From positions 1 through 45,413 of the forward strand of contig MGSS01000005.1 of the NCBI GenBank assembly GCA_001798595.1: DNA of 45,413 bases, written 5' to 3'. Each line of letters starts with the position of its first letter. Within the stretch, counting starts at the first letter, position 1. The translations under genes were made by a program, and so were the position numbers. The notes under the pieces were generated by a model. That model ran no database searches and was not told the DNA's origin. It saw nothing but the letters and a program-made list of their open reading frames with translations. This DNA comes from Deltaproteobacteria bacterium RIFCSPLOWO2_12_FULL_60_19 (GTDB taxonomy: Bacteria > Desulfobacterota > Binatia > UBA9968). Positions 26,557 through 33,718 of the stretch are shown here, piece after piece.

Positions 26557-27525
26557 CTACTCGATCACTTCGTCCGCGCGCAGGAGTATCTCTTTGGGGA
26601 CCTTTAGGCCGATCGCCTTAGCCGTCTTCAGATTGATCACCAGGTTCAGCTTTTCGGGAAACTCGACGGGCAGGTCGGCCGGCTTGATGCCTTTGAAAAT
26701 TTTGTCCACCAGCGCGGCGCCCTGCCTTCCCAGGCTGACATAGTCCGCCGCATACGTGGCCAGACATCCCTTGCTTACGTTCGCGGCCAATGAAGTGATG
26801 ACCGGCAGCCGCTCTTTGATCGACTGCTGGACAACAAGTTCGATGGCCTCGGTGACCAACGAGTCCGGCGGGGTAAAGATAGAGTCCGCAACCTGGCGGG
26901 TGACGGTCGGCACGGCGCGCGCTATCTCCTCCAGACTGGTCGTCTTGATCTCACGGACCGAGTACCCCAGCTTCCTGGCCGCTTCGCCGACTTCGGTCAC
27001 TATCGATTGATAGTTGACCCCCGCAGGGTTGTTGAACACGGCGATGCGCTTGACCCACGGCGCCAGCTCTCTCAGCAGCTCGAATCTCTTGCCGGTGATC
27101 TCCATCGAAGCCGAGCTGATGCCCGCCAGATTGCTGCCGGAGCTGGCGAAGCTCTTGACCAGGATCTGCGCGTTGCCCGAGCTGAGAAAAACCACGGGGA
27201 TATTCGTGTCTGCCGTAGCCTTCGCCGCCGCCACGGTGGCCGTTGTCGAGGTGGTTACGATGAGATCCACCTTGTCCTGCGCCAGCTGGTGCGCGAGCTT
27301 GAGCAAGATTTCATCGCTCCCTTTGGCGTTGCGAAAATCGTAGCGGACGTTGCGCCCCTCGACGTATCCCAGCTCCGCCATGCGGCTCTTAAATCCGTCG
27401 AACGACCTGGCAAACTGCTCTCCGGTATTCAACGAGCCGACGCGGTAGACCCTTTGAGCTTGAGCGTGTGAAGGGCCGACGGAAACTAAGATGGGGAGGA
27501 AAACAAAAATCCAGGCATGTTTCAT
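26557..27525 (-). CDS. COG2984-type (TrpX-like) ABC solute-binding protein, copy 2
   Basis: This 322-residue paralogue of the following gene has a signal peptide (AWIFVFLPILVSVGPSHAQA) and the same domain plan: FDGFKSRMAELGYVEGRNVRYDF, DLIVTTSTTATVAAAKATADTNIPVVFLSSGNA. The last 26 residues are the same in both copies while the middle has diverged, so ligands may differ. Its ATG overlaps the stop of the small HTH gene by 1 bp (TGATG), so the three are translated together. Confidence 0.88.
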   Translation of the reverse strand: MKHAWIFVFLPILVSVGPSHAQAQRVYRVGSLNTGEQFARSFDGFKSRMAELGYVEGRNVRYDFRNAKGSDEILLKLAHQLAQDKVDLIVTTSTTATVAAAKATADTNIPVVFLSSGNAQILVKSFASSGSNLAGISSASMEITGKRFELLRELAPWVKRIAVFNNPAGVNYQSIVTEVGEAARKLGYSVREIKTTSLEEIARAVPTVTRQVADSIFTPPDSLVTEAIELVVQQSIKERLPVITSLAANVSKGCLATYAADYVSLGRQGAALVDKIFKGIKPADLPVEFPEKLNLVINLKTAKAIGLKVPKEILLRADEVIE

Positions 27526-27734
27526 CAGAGCGTTTTCTTGGCGTCGGCCAGCCCCACTTCCAACAAGCCGGCCTGCCCACCGGAAAGCATCCGCACGATT
27601 TCATCCCGGCTGAAGCGCCAACCTCCGCCAAACTTCCTTCCCGGCACCAACCCCTTACGGGCAAGCTTATACACCGTCCTCAGGTGAACCTGCAACATGT
27701 CCGCTACCTGCGAAGCAGTCAATATTTGTTCCAT
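27525..27734 (-). CDS. Small excisionase-type helix-turn-helix DNA-binding protein
   Basis: This 69-residue protein of the MerR-like HTH_17 class reads LTASQVADMLQVHLRTVYKLARKGLVPGRKFGGGWRFSRDEIVRML, with a winged helix after the recognition helix. AGGAGGTACGCAAAA precedes the ATG, a strong ribosome site. As first gene of the HTH-SBP-SBP-kinase operon it may regulate that operon. Such small HTH proteins are also excisionases, but no integrase is near. The 228-bp region upstream holds an 11-bp inverted repeat (27885-27934) that could be its operator or a terminator. Confidence 0.85.
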   Translation of the reverse strand: MEQILTASQVADMLQVHLRTVYKLARKGLVPGRKFGGGWRFSRDEIVRMLSGGQAGLLEVGLADAKKTL

Positions 27735-27884
27735 TTTTGCGTACCTCCTGGGTTTGCTTGGGTTGTCTAGGATACACCAAAAATGCAGGATTTATGCCAG
27801 CTGCCTCACGATAGAGGTAAAATAAAAAAGTCCTGTGTTTACAGAGGGTTTGCTTGGCTCGAAGGGAGAGAAATGGAGCTATGG

Positions 27885-27934
27885 GCGTGACAAAAAGTGA
27901 CTAAACCGACGGGTATCTACAAATTTTGTCACGC
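27885..27934. repeat. 11-bp inverted repeat between the ArsA-type operon and the HTH operon
   Basis: GCGTGACAAAA (27885-27895) is perfectly complementary to TTTTGTCACGC (27924-27934), with 28 nt between. A further partial copy AGTGAC lies inside at 27896-27901. It sits 29 bp after the ArsA-type stop and 150 bp before the HTH start. No T-tract follows on the minus strand, so an operator or a stable 3' end hairpin are both possible. Confidence 0.55.
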
Positions 27935-27962
27935 GTGGGATGGTAAATCGGCCGGATAAATT

Positions 27963-28949
27963 TCAACCGCCGGCGAACAAGGCCTGCCCGGCTTGGCGCA
28001 GCATCGGGAGTCCCCGCACCTCCTGATCGAACAGGGGGAGGATCGCCCGCACCGAACCGTCGAACTTTTCCCAGATCGTTTTCATGTGCTCGTCCTGCAT
28101 CTGTACCCGGTTGAGCACGAACTCAGGCGTGCCATCGCCGAGCGCCTGCTTGTCGAGCACCATATTGACGACCACCCCCCCGACGGGAATGCCGAAGTCG
28201 TGAAACCAGCCGATAAAGCGGGTGATCACGGCGATGGGCAGGGCCTCGGGCAGGGTCACGAAAAAAAACGCCGTCTTCCCGGCGTCGGTCAGCCGCTCGC
28301 GCGCCTGGCCCATGCGCTGCCTGAACTGGAGGAGATAGCCGAGCAGCGGGTCTTCTTCTTTCTTCTTGGTAAAGGAAAGCATCTCTCGCAGCGTGCGCGC
28401 CTCTTCGCGCGATTTGAGCATCTTGTCCACCCACAGCGAATAGATCTTCGACATCCCAAGCAGGCGGCGGGCATTGGCCGTAGGCGCGGTATCGAAGACG
28501 TAAACGTCGTATTCGTCCTTCAACATGAGGTCCACCATGTTCTCGAACATGGCGGACTCTTCAAAGGCCGGGTTCATCGTCGCGGACTCGACAAAGTCGT
28601 CCGCCTTGGTGCTGATGTCGGCGAACTTGAGAAACCACTGGATCTTTTCTCGAATTTCTTTCTTGGATCGCTCGATCGTCTCGCGCGTGTCGATCTCATA
28701 CGCCCAGAGATTCTCCGCCTGTTGGACGGGCGTCGGCGCGCCGAAGACCGATTGCTCCAAGAGGCCCGAGAGGCTGTGCACGGGATTGGTCGATGCCAGC
28801 AGCGTCCGCTTGCCGCGGCCGGCCAGCCAGAGCGCCGTGGCGCCAGCCATCGCCGTCTTGCCGACGCCGCCCTTGCCGCCGAAAAAAACATACTTCAGCT
28901 CCGGGTGCTCCTCGATATATTGGCTCATCGATGTAGTGATGTTGCTCAT
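27963..28949 (-). CDS. ArsA/Get3-type P-loop ATPase, copy 1 (Asn at the catalytic Asp57 position)
   Basis: This 328-residue member of the ArsA/Get3 (SIMIBI) class has the deviant P-loop FFGGKGGVGKTAM with signature Lys26 and a normal switch II DTAPTANARRLLGM. The switch I motif, STDPAH in Get3, reads STNPVH, placing Asn55 where yeast Get3 has catalytic Asp57; D57N is the classic ATPase-dead trap form. A helical middle region (about 110-240) could form a hydrophobic client groove. It is the last gene of the cstA operon, right after a second ArsA-type gene. ArsA pumps arsenite and Get3 delivers tail-anchored proteins; no ars genes are here, so neither role is shown. Confidence 0.9.
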   Translation of the reverse strand: MSNITTSMSQYIEEHPELKYVFFGGKGGVGKTAMAGATALWLAGRGKRTLLASTNPVHSLSGLLEQSVFGAPTPVQQAENLWAYEIDTRETIERSKKEIREKIQWFLKFADISTKADDFVESATMNPAFEESAMFENMVDLMLKDEYDVYVFDTAPTANARRLLGMSKIYSLWVDKMLKSREEARTLREMLSFTKKKEEDPLLGYLLQFRQRMGQARERLTDAGKTAFFFVTLPEALPIAVITRFIGWFHDFGIPVGGVVVNMVLDKQALGDGTPEFVLNRVQMQDEHMKTIWEKFDGSVRAILPLFDQEVRGLPMLRQAGQALFAGG

Positions 28950-28969
28950 CTTCTAACTCGTTCAAAATT

Positions 28970-29056
28970 GTTCAAGAGATTCAACATGGTTCAAGGTTGT
29001 TCAACGGATTCAAACTACTTTGAACTATTTTGAACCACTTTGAACTATCTTGAACT
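28970..29056. repeat. TTCAA-rich low-complexity inverted repeat between the two ArsA-type genes
   Basis: Five GTTCAA/ATTCAA-type words at 28970-29014 face a series of TTGAAC words at 29020-29055, each spaced 9-13 bases apart. The whole gap can fold into a long imperfect hairpin. It separates two genes that otherwise look co-transcribed, so it may modulate the relative level of the second ATPase. Confidence 0.6.
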
Positions 29057-30028
29057 CTACGTGAATAGCCTCTCGGCTAGCCGTTCAATCATCGGCAGTC
29101 CGGTCACGTCGCGCTCCATCTCCGGCACGTAGGCGAGAACGTTTTCCCCAAGCGTGGCGCGGATGTCCTGGAGATATTTCTGCTGCATGGCGAGGCGGTT
29201 CTTCAAATATTGCGGAACCTTTTCGCCGCCCAGCTCCGGCGGCAGCACGCGGTTCACCACGTAACCGGAGATCGGCACGTCGAAACGCGCGAACAGCTCC
29301 GCCGCCTTGCGGGTGTCGAGAATGATCATCTCCTCCGGCACGAGCACGAAGAAAAACGCCGCCCGCCTTTTGTCGGTCAGAATTTGCGAGGAGGCGTTGA
29401 TCCGGTGCTTGATGTACTTAAGCTCTTCGAGAATCTTGTCCTCTTCCACGGTCGCCTGGCGGCGCATCGTGGCCGCGACCCGATCGTACTGGCGCATCTC
29501 TTCGCGCAACCCGGTAATCTTGTTGATCCACTCATCGTAGACCTTCGCCATCGAGAGATAGTAGAGCGCGTGGCCCAGCGGGACGAGATCATAAATGTAG
29601 TAGTCGTAGTCGCCCTGAACAATGATGTCCACGACCGCGTCGAAGATCGCGCTCTCCTCCATCGCCGGCTCGGCCGAGGCCGCCGCGATGTAGCTGTCGA
29701 TCTCTTCCGGCACCCGGTCGAAACCGTACATGTCGAGAATCTTCTTGCGGATCTCGTCCTGATAGTCGCGGATGCGGCGGTCGGCGTCGACCTCCTGCGC
29801 CCAGAGGTTCTCCATGATCGGGACCGGTCCTTTGCCGAAGATATCGCGCTGAAAGATGTCGGAAAGGCTGGCCTGCGGATCGACGGAAAAAAGCAGCACC
29901 CGCTTGCCGTGGCTCGCCAGCCAGAAGGCGCTCGTAGCGGATAGCGTTGTCTTGCCAAGCCCGCCCTTCCCGCCGAACATGATGTAGCGGCGCTCCGGAT
30001 GGCTTTCGAATACCTGTTTCAGTGACAT
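29057..30028 (-). CDS. ArsA/Get3-type P-loop ATPase, copy 2 (altered switch II)
   Basis: This 323-residue paralogue of the downstream ATPase has P-loop MFGGKGGLGKTTLS with its signature Lys and switch I FSVDPQASLSDIF, which keeps the catalytic Asp (Asp50). Switch II reads YDLVPLGHALYYLSM rather than DTAPTGHTLR. So this copy and its neighbour are damaged at different motifs, as expected for an asymmetric heterodimer. I start at the ATG 30028 (MSLKQVFESHPERRYIMF), which aligns with copy 1; a longer frame to 30055 adds nothing. The ribosome site is weak. Confidence 0.9.
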   Translation of the reverse strand: MSLKQVFESHPERRYIMFGGKGGLGKTTLSATSAFWLASHGKRVLLFSVDPQASLSDIFQRDIFGKGPVPIMENLWAQEVDADRRIRDYQDEIRKKILDMYGFDRVPEEIDSYIAAASAEPAMEESAIFDAVVDIIVQGDYDYYIYDLVPLGHALYYLSMAKVYDEWINKITGLREEMRQYDRVAATMRRQATVEEDKILEELKYIKHRINASSQILTDKRRAAFFFVLVPEEMIILDTRKAAELFARFDVPISGYVVNRVLPPELGGEKVPQYLKNRLAMQQKYLQDIRATLGENVLAYVPEMERDVTGLPMIERLAERLFT

Positions 30029-30040
30029 TTTCGCTGAAAG

Positions 30041-30184
30041 CAATTCAAAGTGCAAAATGAAAAGCGCAAAATGAAAACTTCAAGATGACGGAAAACGCTT
30101 TCTTACTTTTGATTTTTGCACTTTACCATTCGACAGGCTCATGGTGGTGAGCTAGGTCGAACCACAATTTTCATTTTGCATTGA
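30041..30184. repeat. AT-rich inverted repeat with embedded TTCGACAGGCTCA palindrome
   Basis: GTGCAAAATGAAAAGCGCAA-like sequence at 30050-30073 faces TTTTCATTTTGCATTG at 30168-30183. Between them, at 30129-30161, is TTCGACAGGCTCA ... TGAGCTAGGTCGAA, a palindrome family I recognise from many environmental bacterial genomes. It fills the gap between the small protein gene and the second ArsA-type gene. No coding frame is present. Confidence 0.6.
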
Positions 30185-30195
30185 GCCGAGCAGAC

Positions 30196-30468
30196 TTATC
30201 CCAGGACATCCGTCACATCGCGTTCCCGCAACATGCGCCGCTTCCACGAGCTGATCTGCGGCGTGACGTAAGGGAGCAGACGCAACGAATAGTACGGCGG
30301 GAGGATCGGAATGCCGAGCAAATCCCCCATCGTGATGAGAATAAACAGATGCTCCATACTGGCGCGCGTGCGCACCGCATGGCGCGTCATCTCGTGCGAG
30401 GACATACCGTAGACGATATCCTTGAGCGCCCCCAGGAACCCTTTTTTCGGTTTCGTTTCCTCTGCCAT
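30196..30468 (-). CDS. Small ArsA-associated protein, copy B (90 aa)
   Basis: A basic, partly amphipathic N-terminus (MAEETKPKKGFLGALKDIVYG) is followed by EMTRHAVRTRASMEHLFILITMGDLLGIPILPPYYSLRLLPYV and a basic tail SSWKRRMLRERDV. The segment LFILITMGDLLGIPILPP could be a short membrane or membrane-interface helix. It is a clear paralogue of the gene upstream: both share HA-x-x-x-R-x-x-x-E-x-LF, G-(V/I)-PILPP, LRL(L/I)P and W-K-R. From memory it resembles the small actinobacterial family called cory-CC-star, but lacks the terminal CC. Two copies beside two ArsA-type ATPases suggests paired clients or adaptors. Confidence 0.7.
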   Translation of the reverse strand: MAEETKPKKGFLGALKDIVYGMSSHEMTRHAVRTRASMEHLFILITMGDLLGIPILPPYYSLRLLPYVTPQISSWKRRMLRERDVTDVLG

Positions 30469-30497
30469 CCAACCTCCTGATAAACCGTCATGTATGG

Positions 30498-30525
30498 GTA
30501 GGGGCGACCGGCCGGTCGCCCCTAC
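30498..30525. repeat. Perfect 28-bp palindrome (GTAGGGGCGACC type)
   Basis: GTAGGGGCGACCGG and its exact complement meet without a loop. The same core GTAGGGGCGACC occurs at 42187-42198 in a larger hairpin. It lies between the two small ArsA-associated genes, inside what looks like one operon. REP-like extragenic palindrome is the simplest reading. Confidence 0.75.
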
Positions 30526-30539
30526 GGATGCCTTCCGCC

Positions 30540-30848
30540 CTACACCCCGTGTAGCTCAAATTCCTCCCGTTCCCAAATCTCCTTCTGGCTCGCCATCTCC
30601 CGCTTCCACCTGGCGATGTCGGGCATGAAGTGTGGGATCAAGCGCAGCGCCGAGATCGGCGGTAAAATCGGCACGCCGACGAGCTGGCCCATCGTCGCCA
30701 GCATGAAAAGCGTCTCGGCCTGGCGCCGCATCTCCAGCGCATGGCGCGCGAATTCGTATCCCGTCGCGCCGTACAGCACCTGGCTGAGCGTTCTCAGCGC
30801 GCTATTGACCCGCTCCTTCCAACCAGGATGAGTATCTACGCTTCCCAT
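30540..30848 (-). CDS. Small ArsA-associated protein, copy A (102 aa)
   Basis: The protein reads GWKERVNSALRTLSQVLYGATGYEFARHALEMRRQAETLFMLATMGQLVGVPILPPISALRLIPHFMPDIARWKREM with an acidic tail. The central LFMLATMGQLVGVPILPP matches the same segment of copy B. It begins 17 bp after the CstA stop. No known enzyme motif is visible. A role with the ArsA-type ATPases and the CstA transporter is inferred only from the operon and from the matched gene numbers (two and two). Confidence 0.7.
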   Translation of the reverse strand: MGSVDTHPGWKERVNSALRTLSQVLYGATGYEFARHALEMRRQAETLFMLATMGQLVGVPILPPISALRLIPHFMPDIARWKREMASQKEIWEREEFELHGV

Positions 30849-30865
30849 CTTGCGTCTTGCATCTT

Positions 30866-32659
30866 TTACTTCCGCGCCGTCGCCGCGCGCGCGGCTGCCG
30901 CAGGCTGCCCTAGGTATTTAAGAAATGCCCGCCAGCCGTCGAAACCGATGAAGAGGGCCGCCACCACGAGGAGAACCGCTACCAGGACCATCAGCCCGGA
31001 GCCCACCGCCGGCAACAGCCGGCCTGCGTCCAAATTCGGCACGTAGACGTTAAAGTAAAGATTGTAGGCCGTAACGAGGATCGATCCCACGGTCGTGACG
31101 TACATAAAAATCATCGGCAGACCCGCGTAAAGCCAGTCCTTCCCGACCGAGGCGAGCCAGATCGTGACGAGCAGCAGTGAAAGCGCCGCCATCAGCTGAT
31201 TGGCGGCGCCGAAGAGCTGCCAGAGATAAATCCAGGTGCCGGTCAGGACCAGCAGAATCGCCAAGGCGACGGAAATGAACGACGCCACGTGCTGGTTGCG
31301 CAGCGGCGGGATCGCCTCCCCCAGCCATTCCGTCAGCGTCACGCGCATGACACGAAAAATCAACTGCGTGACGACCAACACGATCACGATGAAAGTCGCA
31401 AAAGCGAGCGAGACCGCGTATTCGAGGGGCAAACCCCAGACGCTGATAAACCCTCCCAGTCCATTCGCAAACGCGGCCACGGGCGGGCCCTTGGCGCCGA
31501 CGGTAACGGCGAGCAGCGCCAGCAGGCCCAACAGAAATTCGGCGAACATCGCCCCCGCGCCGACCGGCAGCATGTCGGCCTCGCTTTCAATTTGTCGCGC
31601 TGTTCCGACACTGCCGAACAGCGAGTGCCAGCCGGAGATGGCGCCGCACGCAATCGTGACAAACAGCATCGGCCAAAGCGGCATGATGCCGGAGGGACCG
31701 AGCTGCGGATTCCAGCCTTTGAATGCGGGGATTTGAAACTGCGCCACCTCCGGTTTGATGAAGGTCCCCAGCGACGCGCCGAGCAGTCCCAGAATCATCG
31801 CCACGGCCGTAATCCAGAAGCCGACGTAAACCACCGGTTGCGCCATGCGCCAAATCGGCAGCACCGATCCGGCATAGCAAAAGATGCAGATCGCGATAGC
31901 CCAAAAGAGCAGACTCGGCATGATCTTCGCTTCCGCGCCCTTGAAACCGGCGAGCGTCGGATCGAAGTAGGTCACGATCGCCGATCCCCCGGTCAGAGAG
32001 TTGAAGAATTCGTTGAGCCCCTTGAACAGCCCCTCCGTCAGAGGACCGGCAAGGACCGCGGCAAAGGCTATCCCCACCGTCAGCGCCGTGGCCGGCAACA
32101 GGCCCACGCCCCAACGATAGAGCATCTGTCCCAGGAGCAGCCCCATCGCGACCAATAAGATCATTCCGAGATGCGTCTTAGGCTGGGAGTCCATCACCTG
32201 CGCCATGATTCCGACGAACGCGCCGGCGATGAGCAGCAGGTAAAAAAAGATAAAGATAAACAGGATGGTGCGCGTGCGCGGCGAGATCAGACGGTGCGCC
32301 ACCGCCGAGAGGCTGCTACCTTCGTTGCGCACGGAAAGAACGATCGCGCTGTAATCGCTGGCCCAACCCATGAACGCAACGCCGAGCACCAGCCAGATCA
32401 TCGCCGGCAGCCAGCCCCACAGGTTCGCCGCCACGATCGCGCCGACGATCGGGCCTGCCGCCGCGATCGACTTGAAGTGATAGCCGAACAGAATATTGCG
32501 GTTGGTCGGCATGAAGTCCACGCCGTCCATGTAGAGCGTCGCGGGAGTCGCCCGTTTGGGGTCCGATTGAATGACGTTACGGTCGATCCGGCGCGCGTAG
32601 CGCGTATAGGCCAGGTAAACCGTGGCCGCGCCCATGATCACGGCGATCAAGGCATTCAT
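30866..32659 (-). CDS. Carbon starvation protein CstA family transporter
   Basis: This roughly 597-residue inner-membrane protein has many transmembrane helices. The N-terminal family signature includes YTRYARRIDRNVIQSDPKRATPA, GVDFMPTNRNILFGYHFKSIAAAGPIVGA and SVRNEGSSLSAVAHRLISPRTRTILF. CstA and BtsT in Escherichia coli import pyruvate or peptides. I start at 32659, where AAGGAG lies 7 nt before the ATG. It is the first gene of the operon with the two small proteins and two ArsA-type ATPases, an unusual partnership. Confidence 0.93.
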   Translation of the reverse strand: MNALIAVIMGAATVYLAYTRYARRIDRNVIQSDPKRATPATLYMDGVDFMPTNRNILFGYHFKSIAAAGPIVGAIVAANLWGWLPAMIWLVLGVAFMGWASDYSAIVLSVRNEGSSLSAVAHRLISPRTRTILFIFIFFYLLLIAGAFVGIMAQVMDSQPKTHLGMILLVAMGLLLGQMLYRWGVGLLPATALTVGIAFAAVLAGPLTEGLFKGLNEFFNSLTGGSAIVTYFDPTLAGFKGAEAKIMPSLLFWAIAICIFCYAGSVLPIWRMAQPVVYVGFWITAVAMILGLLGASLGTFIKPEVAQFQIPAFKGWNPQLGPSGIMPLWPMLFVTIACGAISGWHSLFGSVGTARQIESEADMLPVGAGAMFAEFLLGLLALLAVTVGAKGPPVAAFANGLGGFISVWGLPLEYAVSLAFATFIVIVLVVTQLIFRVMRVTLTEWLGEAIPPLRNQHVASFISVALAILLVLTGTWIYLWQLFGAANQLMAALSLLLVTIWLASVGKDWLYAGLPMIFMYVTTVGSILVTAYNLYFNVYVPNLDAGRLLPAVGSGLMVLVAVLLVVAALFIGFDGWRAFLKYLGQPAAAARAATARK

Positions 32660-32825
32660 GAGTTGGCTCCTTGTTGAGGCTCCGAGACCGCGGAATTTGG
32701 GAATTTGCACGCATCATATACTTTCGCCCAAGTCGCGGCAAGGCTTTTTCCCCTGCGCAGACGCATGAAGGAGAAGGAGTACTGGAGTGGGTCAAACGCG
32801 GAAGACGAACGTGACCGGCATCGCC

Positions 32826-32961
32826 GCCCGCCTGGGAATCTCTCTCCGGGCCGACGCGATACGTCGGTATTGCGCTGCTCCTAAAAGATAAGAGCAGCCA
32901 GGAGGTACGATTGGCACTCTTCGTCCCACGCGTCGGCCCTCCGAGAGACCCCCAGGCGGGC
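32826..32961. repeat. Long inverted repeat with 33-nt arms and internal hairpin
   Basis: Arms 32826-32858 and 32929-32961 are each 33 nt and complementary except at five positions in two small internal loops: 11 bp, 2 mismatches, 6 bp, 3 mismatches, 11 bp. Between them, GCTGCTC (32874-32880) and GAGCAGC (32892-32898) form another hairpin. It fills most of the 334-bp gap between cstA and the methyltransferase gene (32660-32993); I see no gene there. It could be a structured RNA or a small mobile palindrome. Confidence 0.7.
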
Positions 32962-32993
32962 TATCGCGACGACAACTTTTTCGAAAGGCTTCG

Positions 32994-33593
32994 TTATTTC
33001 TTCGCTTCGACCCGCCAGAGGTAGAGCGTGTGCCCCCAGGTCGAATTGTCTTTTAGCTCCACTGTTTTAAGCGGCTTCCAGTCGCCCATGTCGAAGTCGT
33101 GGGAAACGACGCGCGAGCCGGGCTTCATCTGGCTCCAGATGTTCGGGCGCAGCATCAAATTCACTTCGGGGAGAAGATACATGGTCAGCACGCTGGCGGG
33201 CGACAGGTCGACGGTTCTGATATCCTGCTGGCGGATCTCCACCAGATGGCCGACACCGGCCTTGCGGATGTTTTCGTGCGATTCTCGAATGCGCTCCGGG
33301 TCGATCTCGAAGCCGATCGCTTTGACGCCGTATTTCTTGGCCGCCGTGACGACGATTCTCCCGTCGCCGGAGCCGAGGTCATACACCACGTCGCCTTTCT
33401 TGACCTGGGCCAGCTCCAGCATCCTGTCCACCACCTCCTGGGGCGTAGGGACGTAGGGAACGATCTTCTTCGACTCGACGTCGTCCTGGGACTGAGCGGC
33501 GGCGCGGGTCGCCAGCCATCCCGGCATCGAAACCAGCCCGCTGCTCATGCCGACAAACGCGAACAACCCAAGCCACAGAAATCTCTTTCTCAT
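32994..33593 (-). CDS. SAM-dependent methyltransferase-like protein with signal peptide
   Basis: This 199-residue protein begins with a signal-like stretch (KRFLWLGLFAFVGMSSGLVSMPGWLATRAAAQ), then YVPTPQEVVDRMLELAQVKKGDVVYDLGSGDGRIVVTAAKKYGVKAIGFEIDPERI, a clear class I methyltransferase glycine loop and acidic residue. Similar exported methyltransferase-like proteins exist in several environmental phyla. As S-adenosylmethionine is cytosolic, either the N-terminus is an anchor with the domain inside, or the protein works differently outside. It stands alone between two strongly structured intergenic regions. Confidence 0.8.
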   Translation of the reverse strand: MRKRFLWLGLFAFVGMSSGLVSMPGWLATRAAAQSQDDVESKKIVPYVPTPQEVVDRMLELAQVKKGDVVYDLGSGDGRIVVTAAKKYGVKAIGFEIDPERIRESHENIRKAGVGHLVEIRQQDIRTVDLSPASVLTMYLLPEVNLMLRPNIWSQMKPGSRVVSHDFDMGDWKPLKTVELKDNSTWGHTLYLWRVEAKK

Positions 33594-33718
33594 CGTGGTT
33601 GCCTCCTTCGAACTGAAATCGCGGCCAAGCTATCCAATGGCGCCGGTAGTGTCAAGGGAGCGCGGAACAATCCGTTGCCACGGCATGGTGTAGCGGGCGA
33701 CTACTCGGTCGGGACGAG

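Noticed and set aside
27525-27734. Excisionase of an integrated element
   Set aside because: No integrase, attachment repeats or phage genes nearby; it is translationally coupled to the binding-protein gene.
27963-30028. Arsenic resistance operon
   Set aside because: There is no arsB, arsC, arsD or arsR near, and the ATPases are single-domain with altered catalytic motifs.
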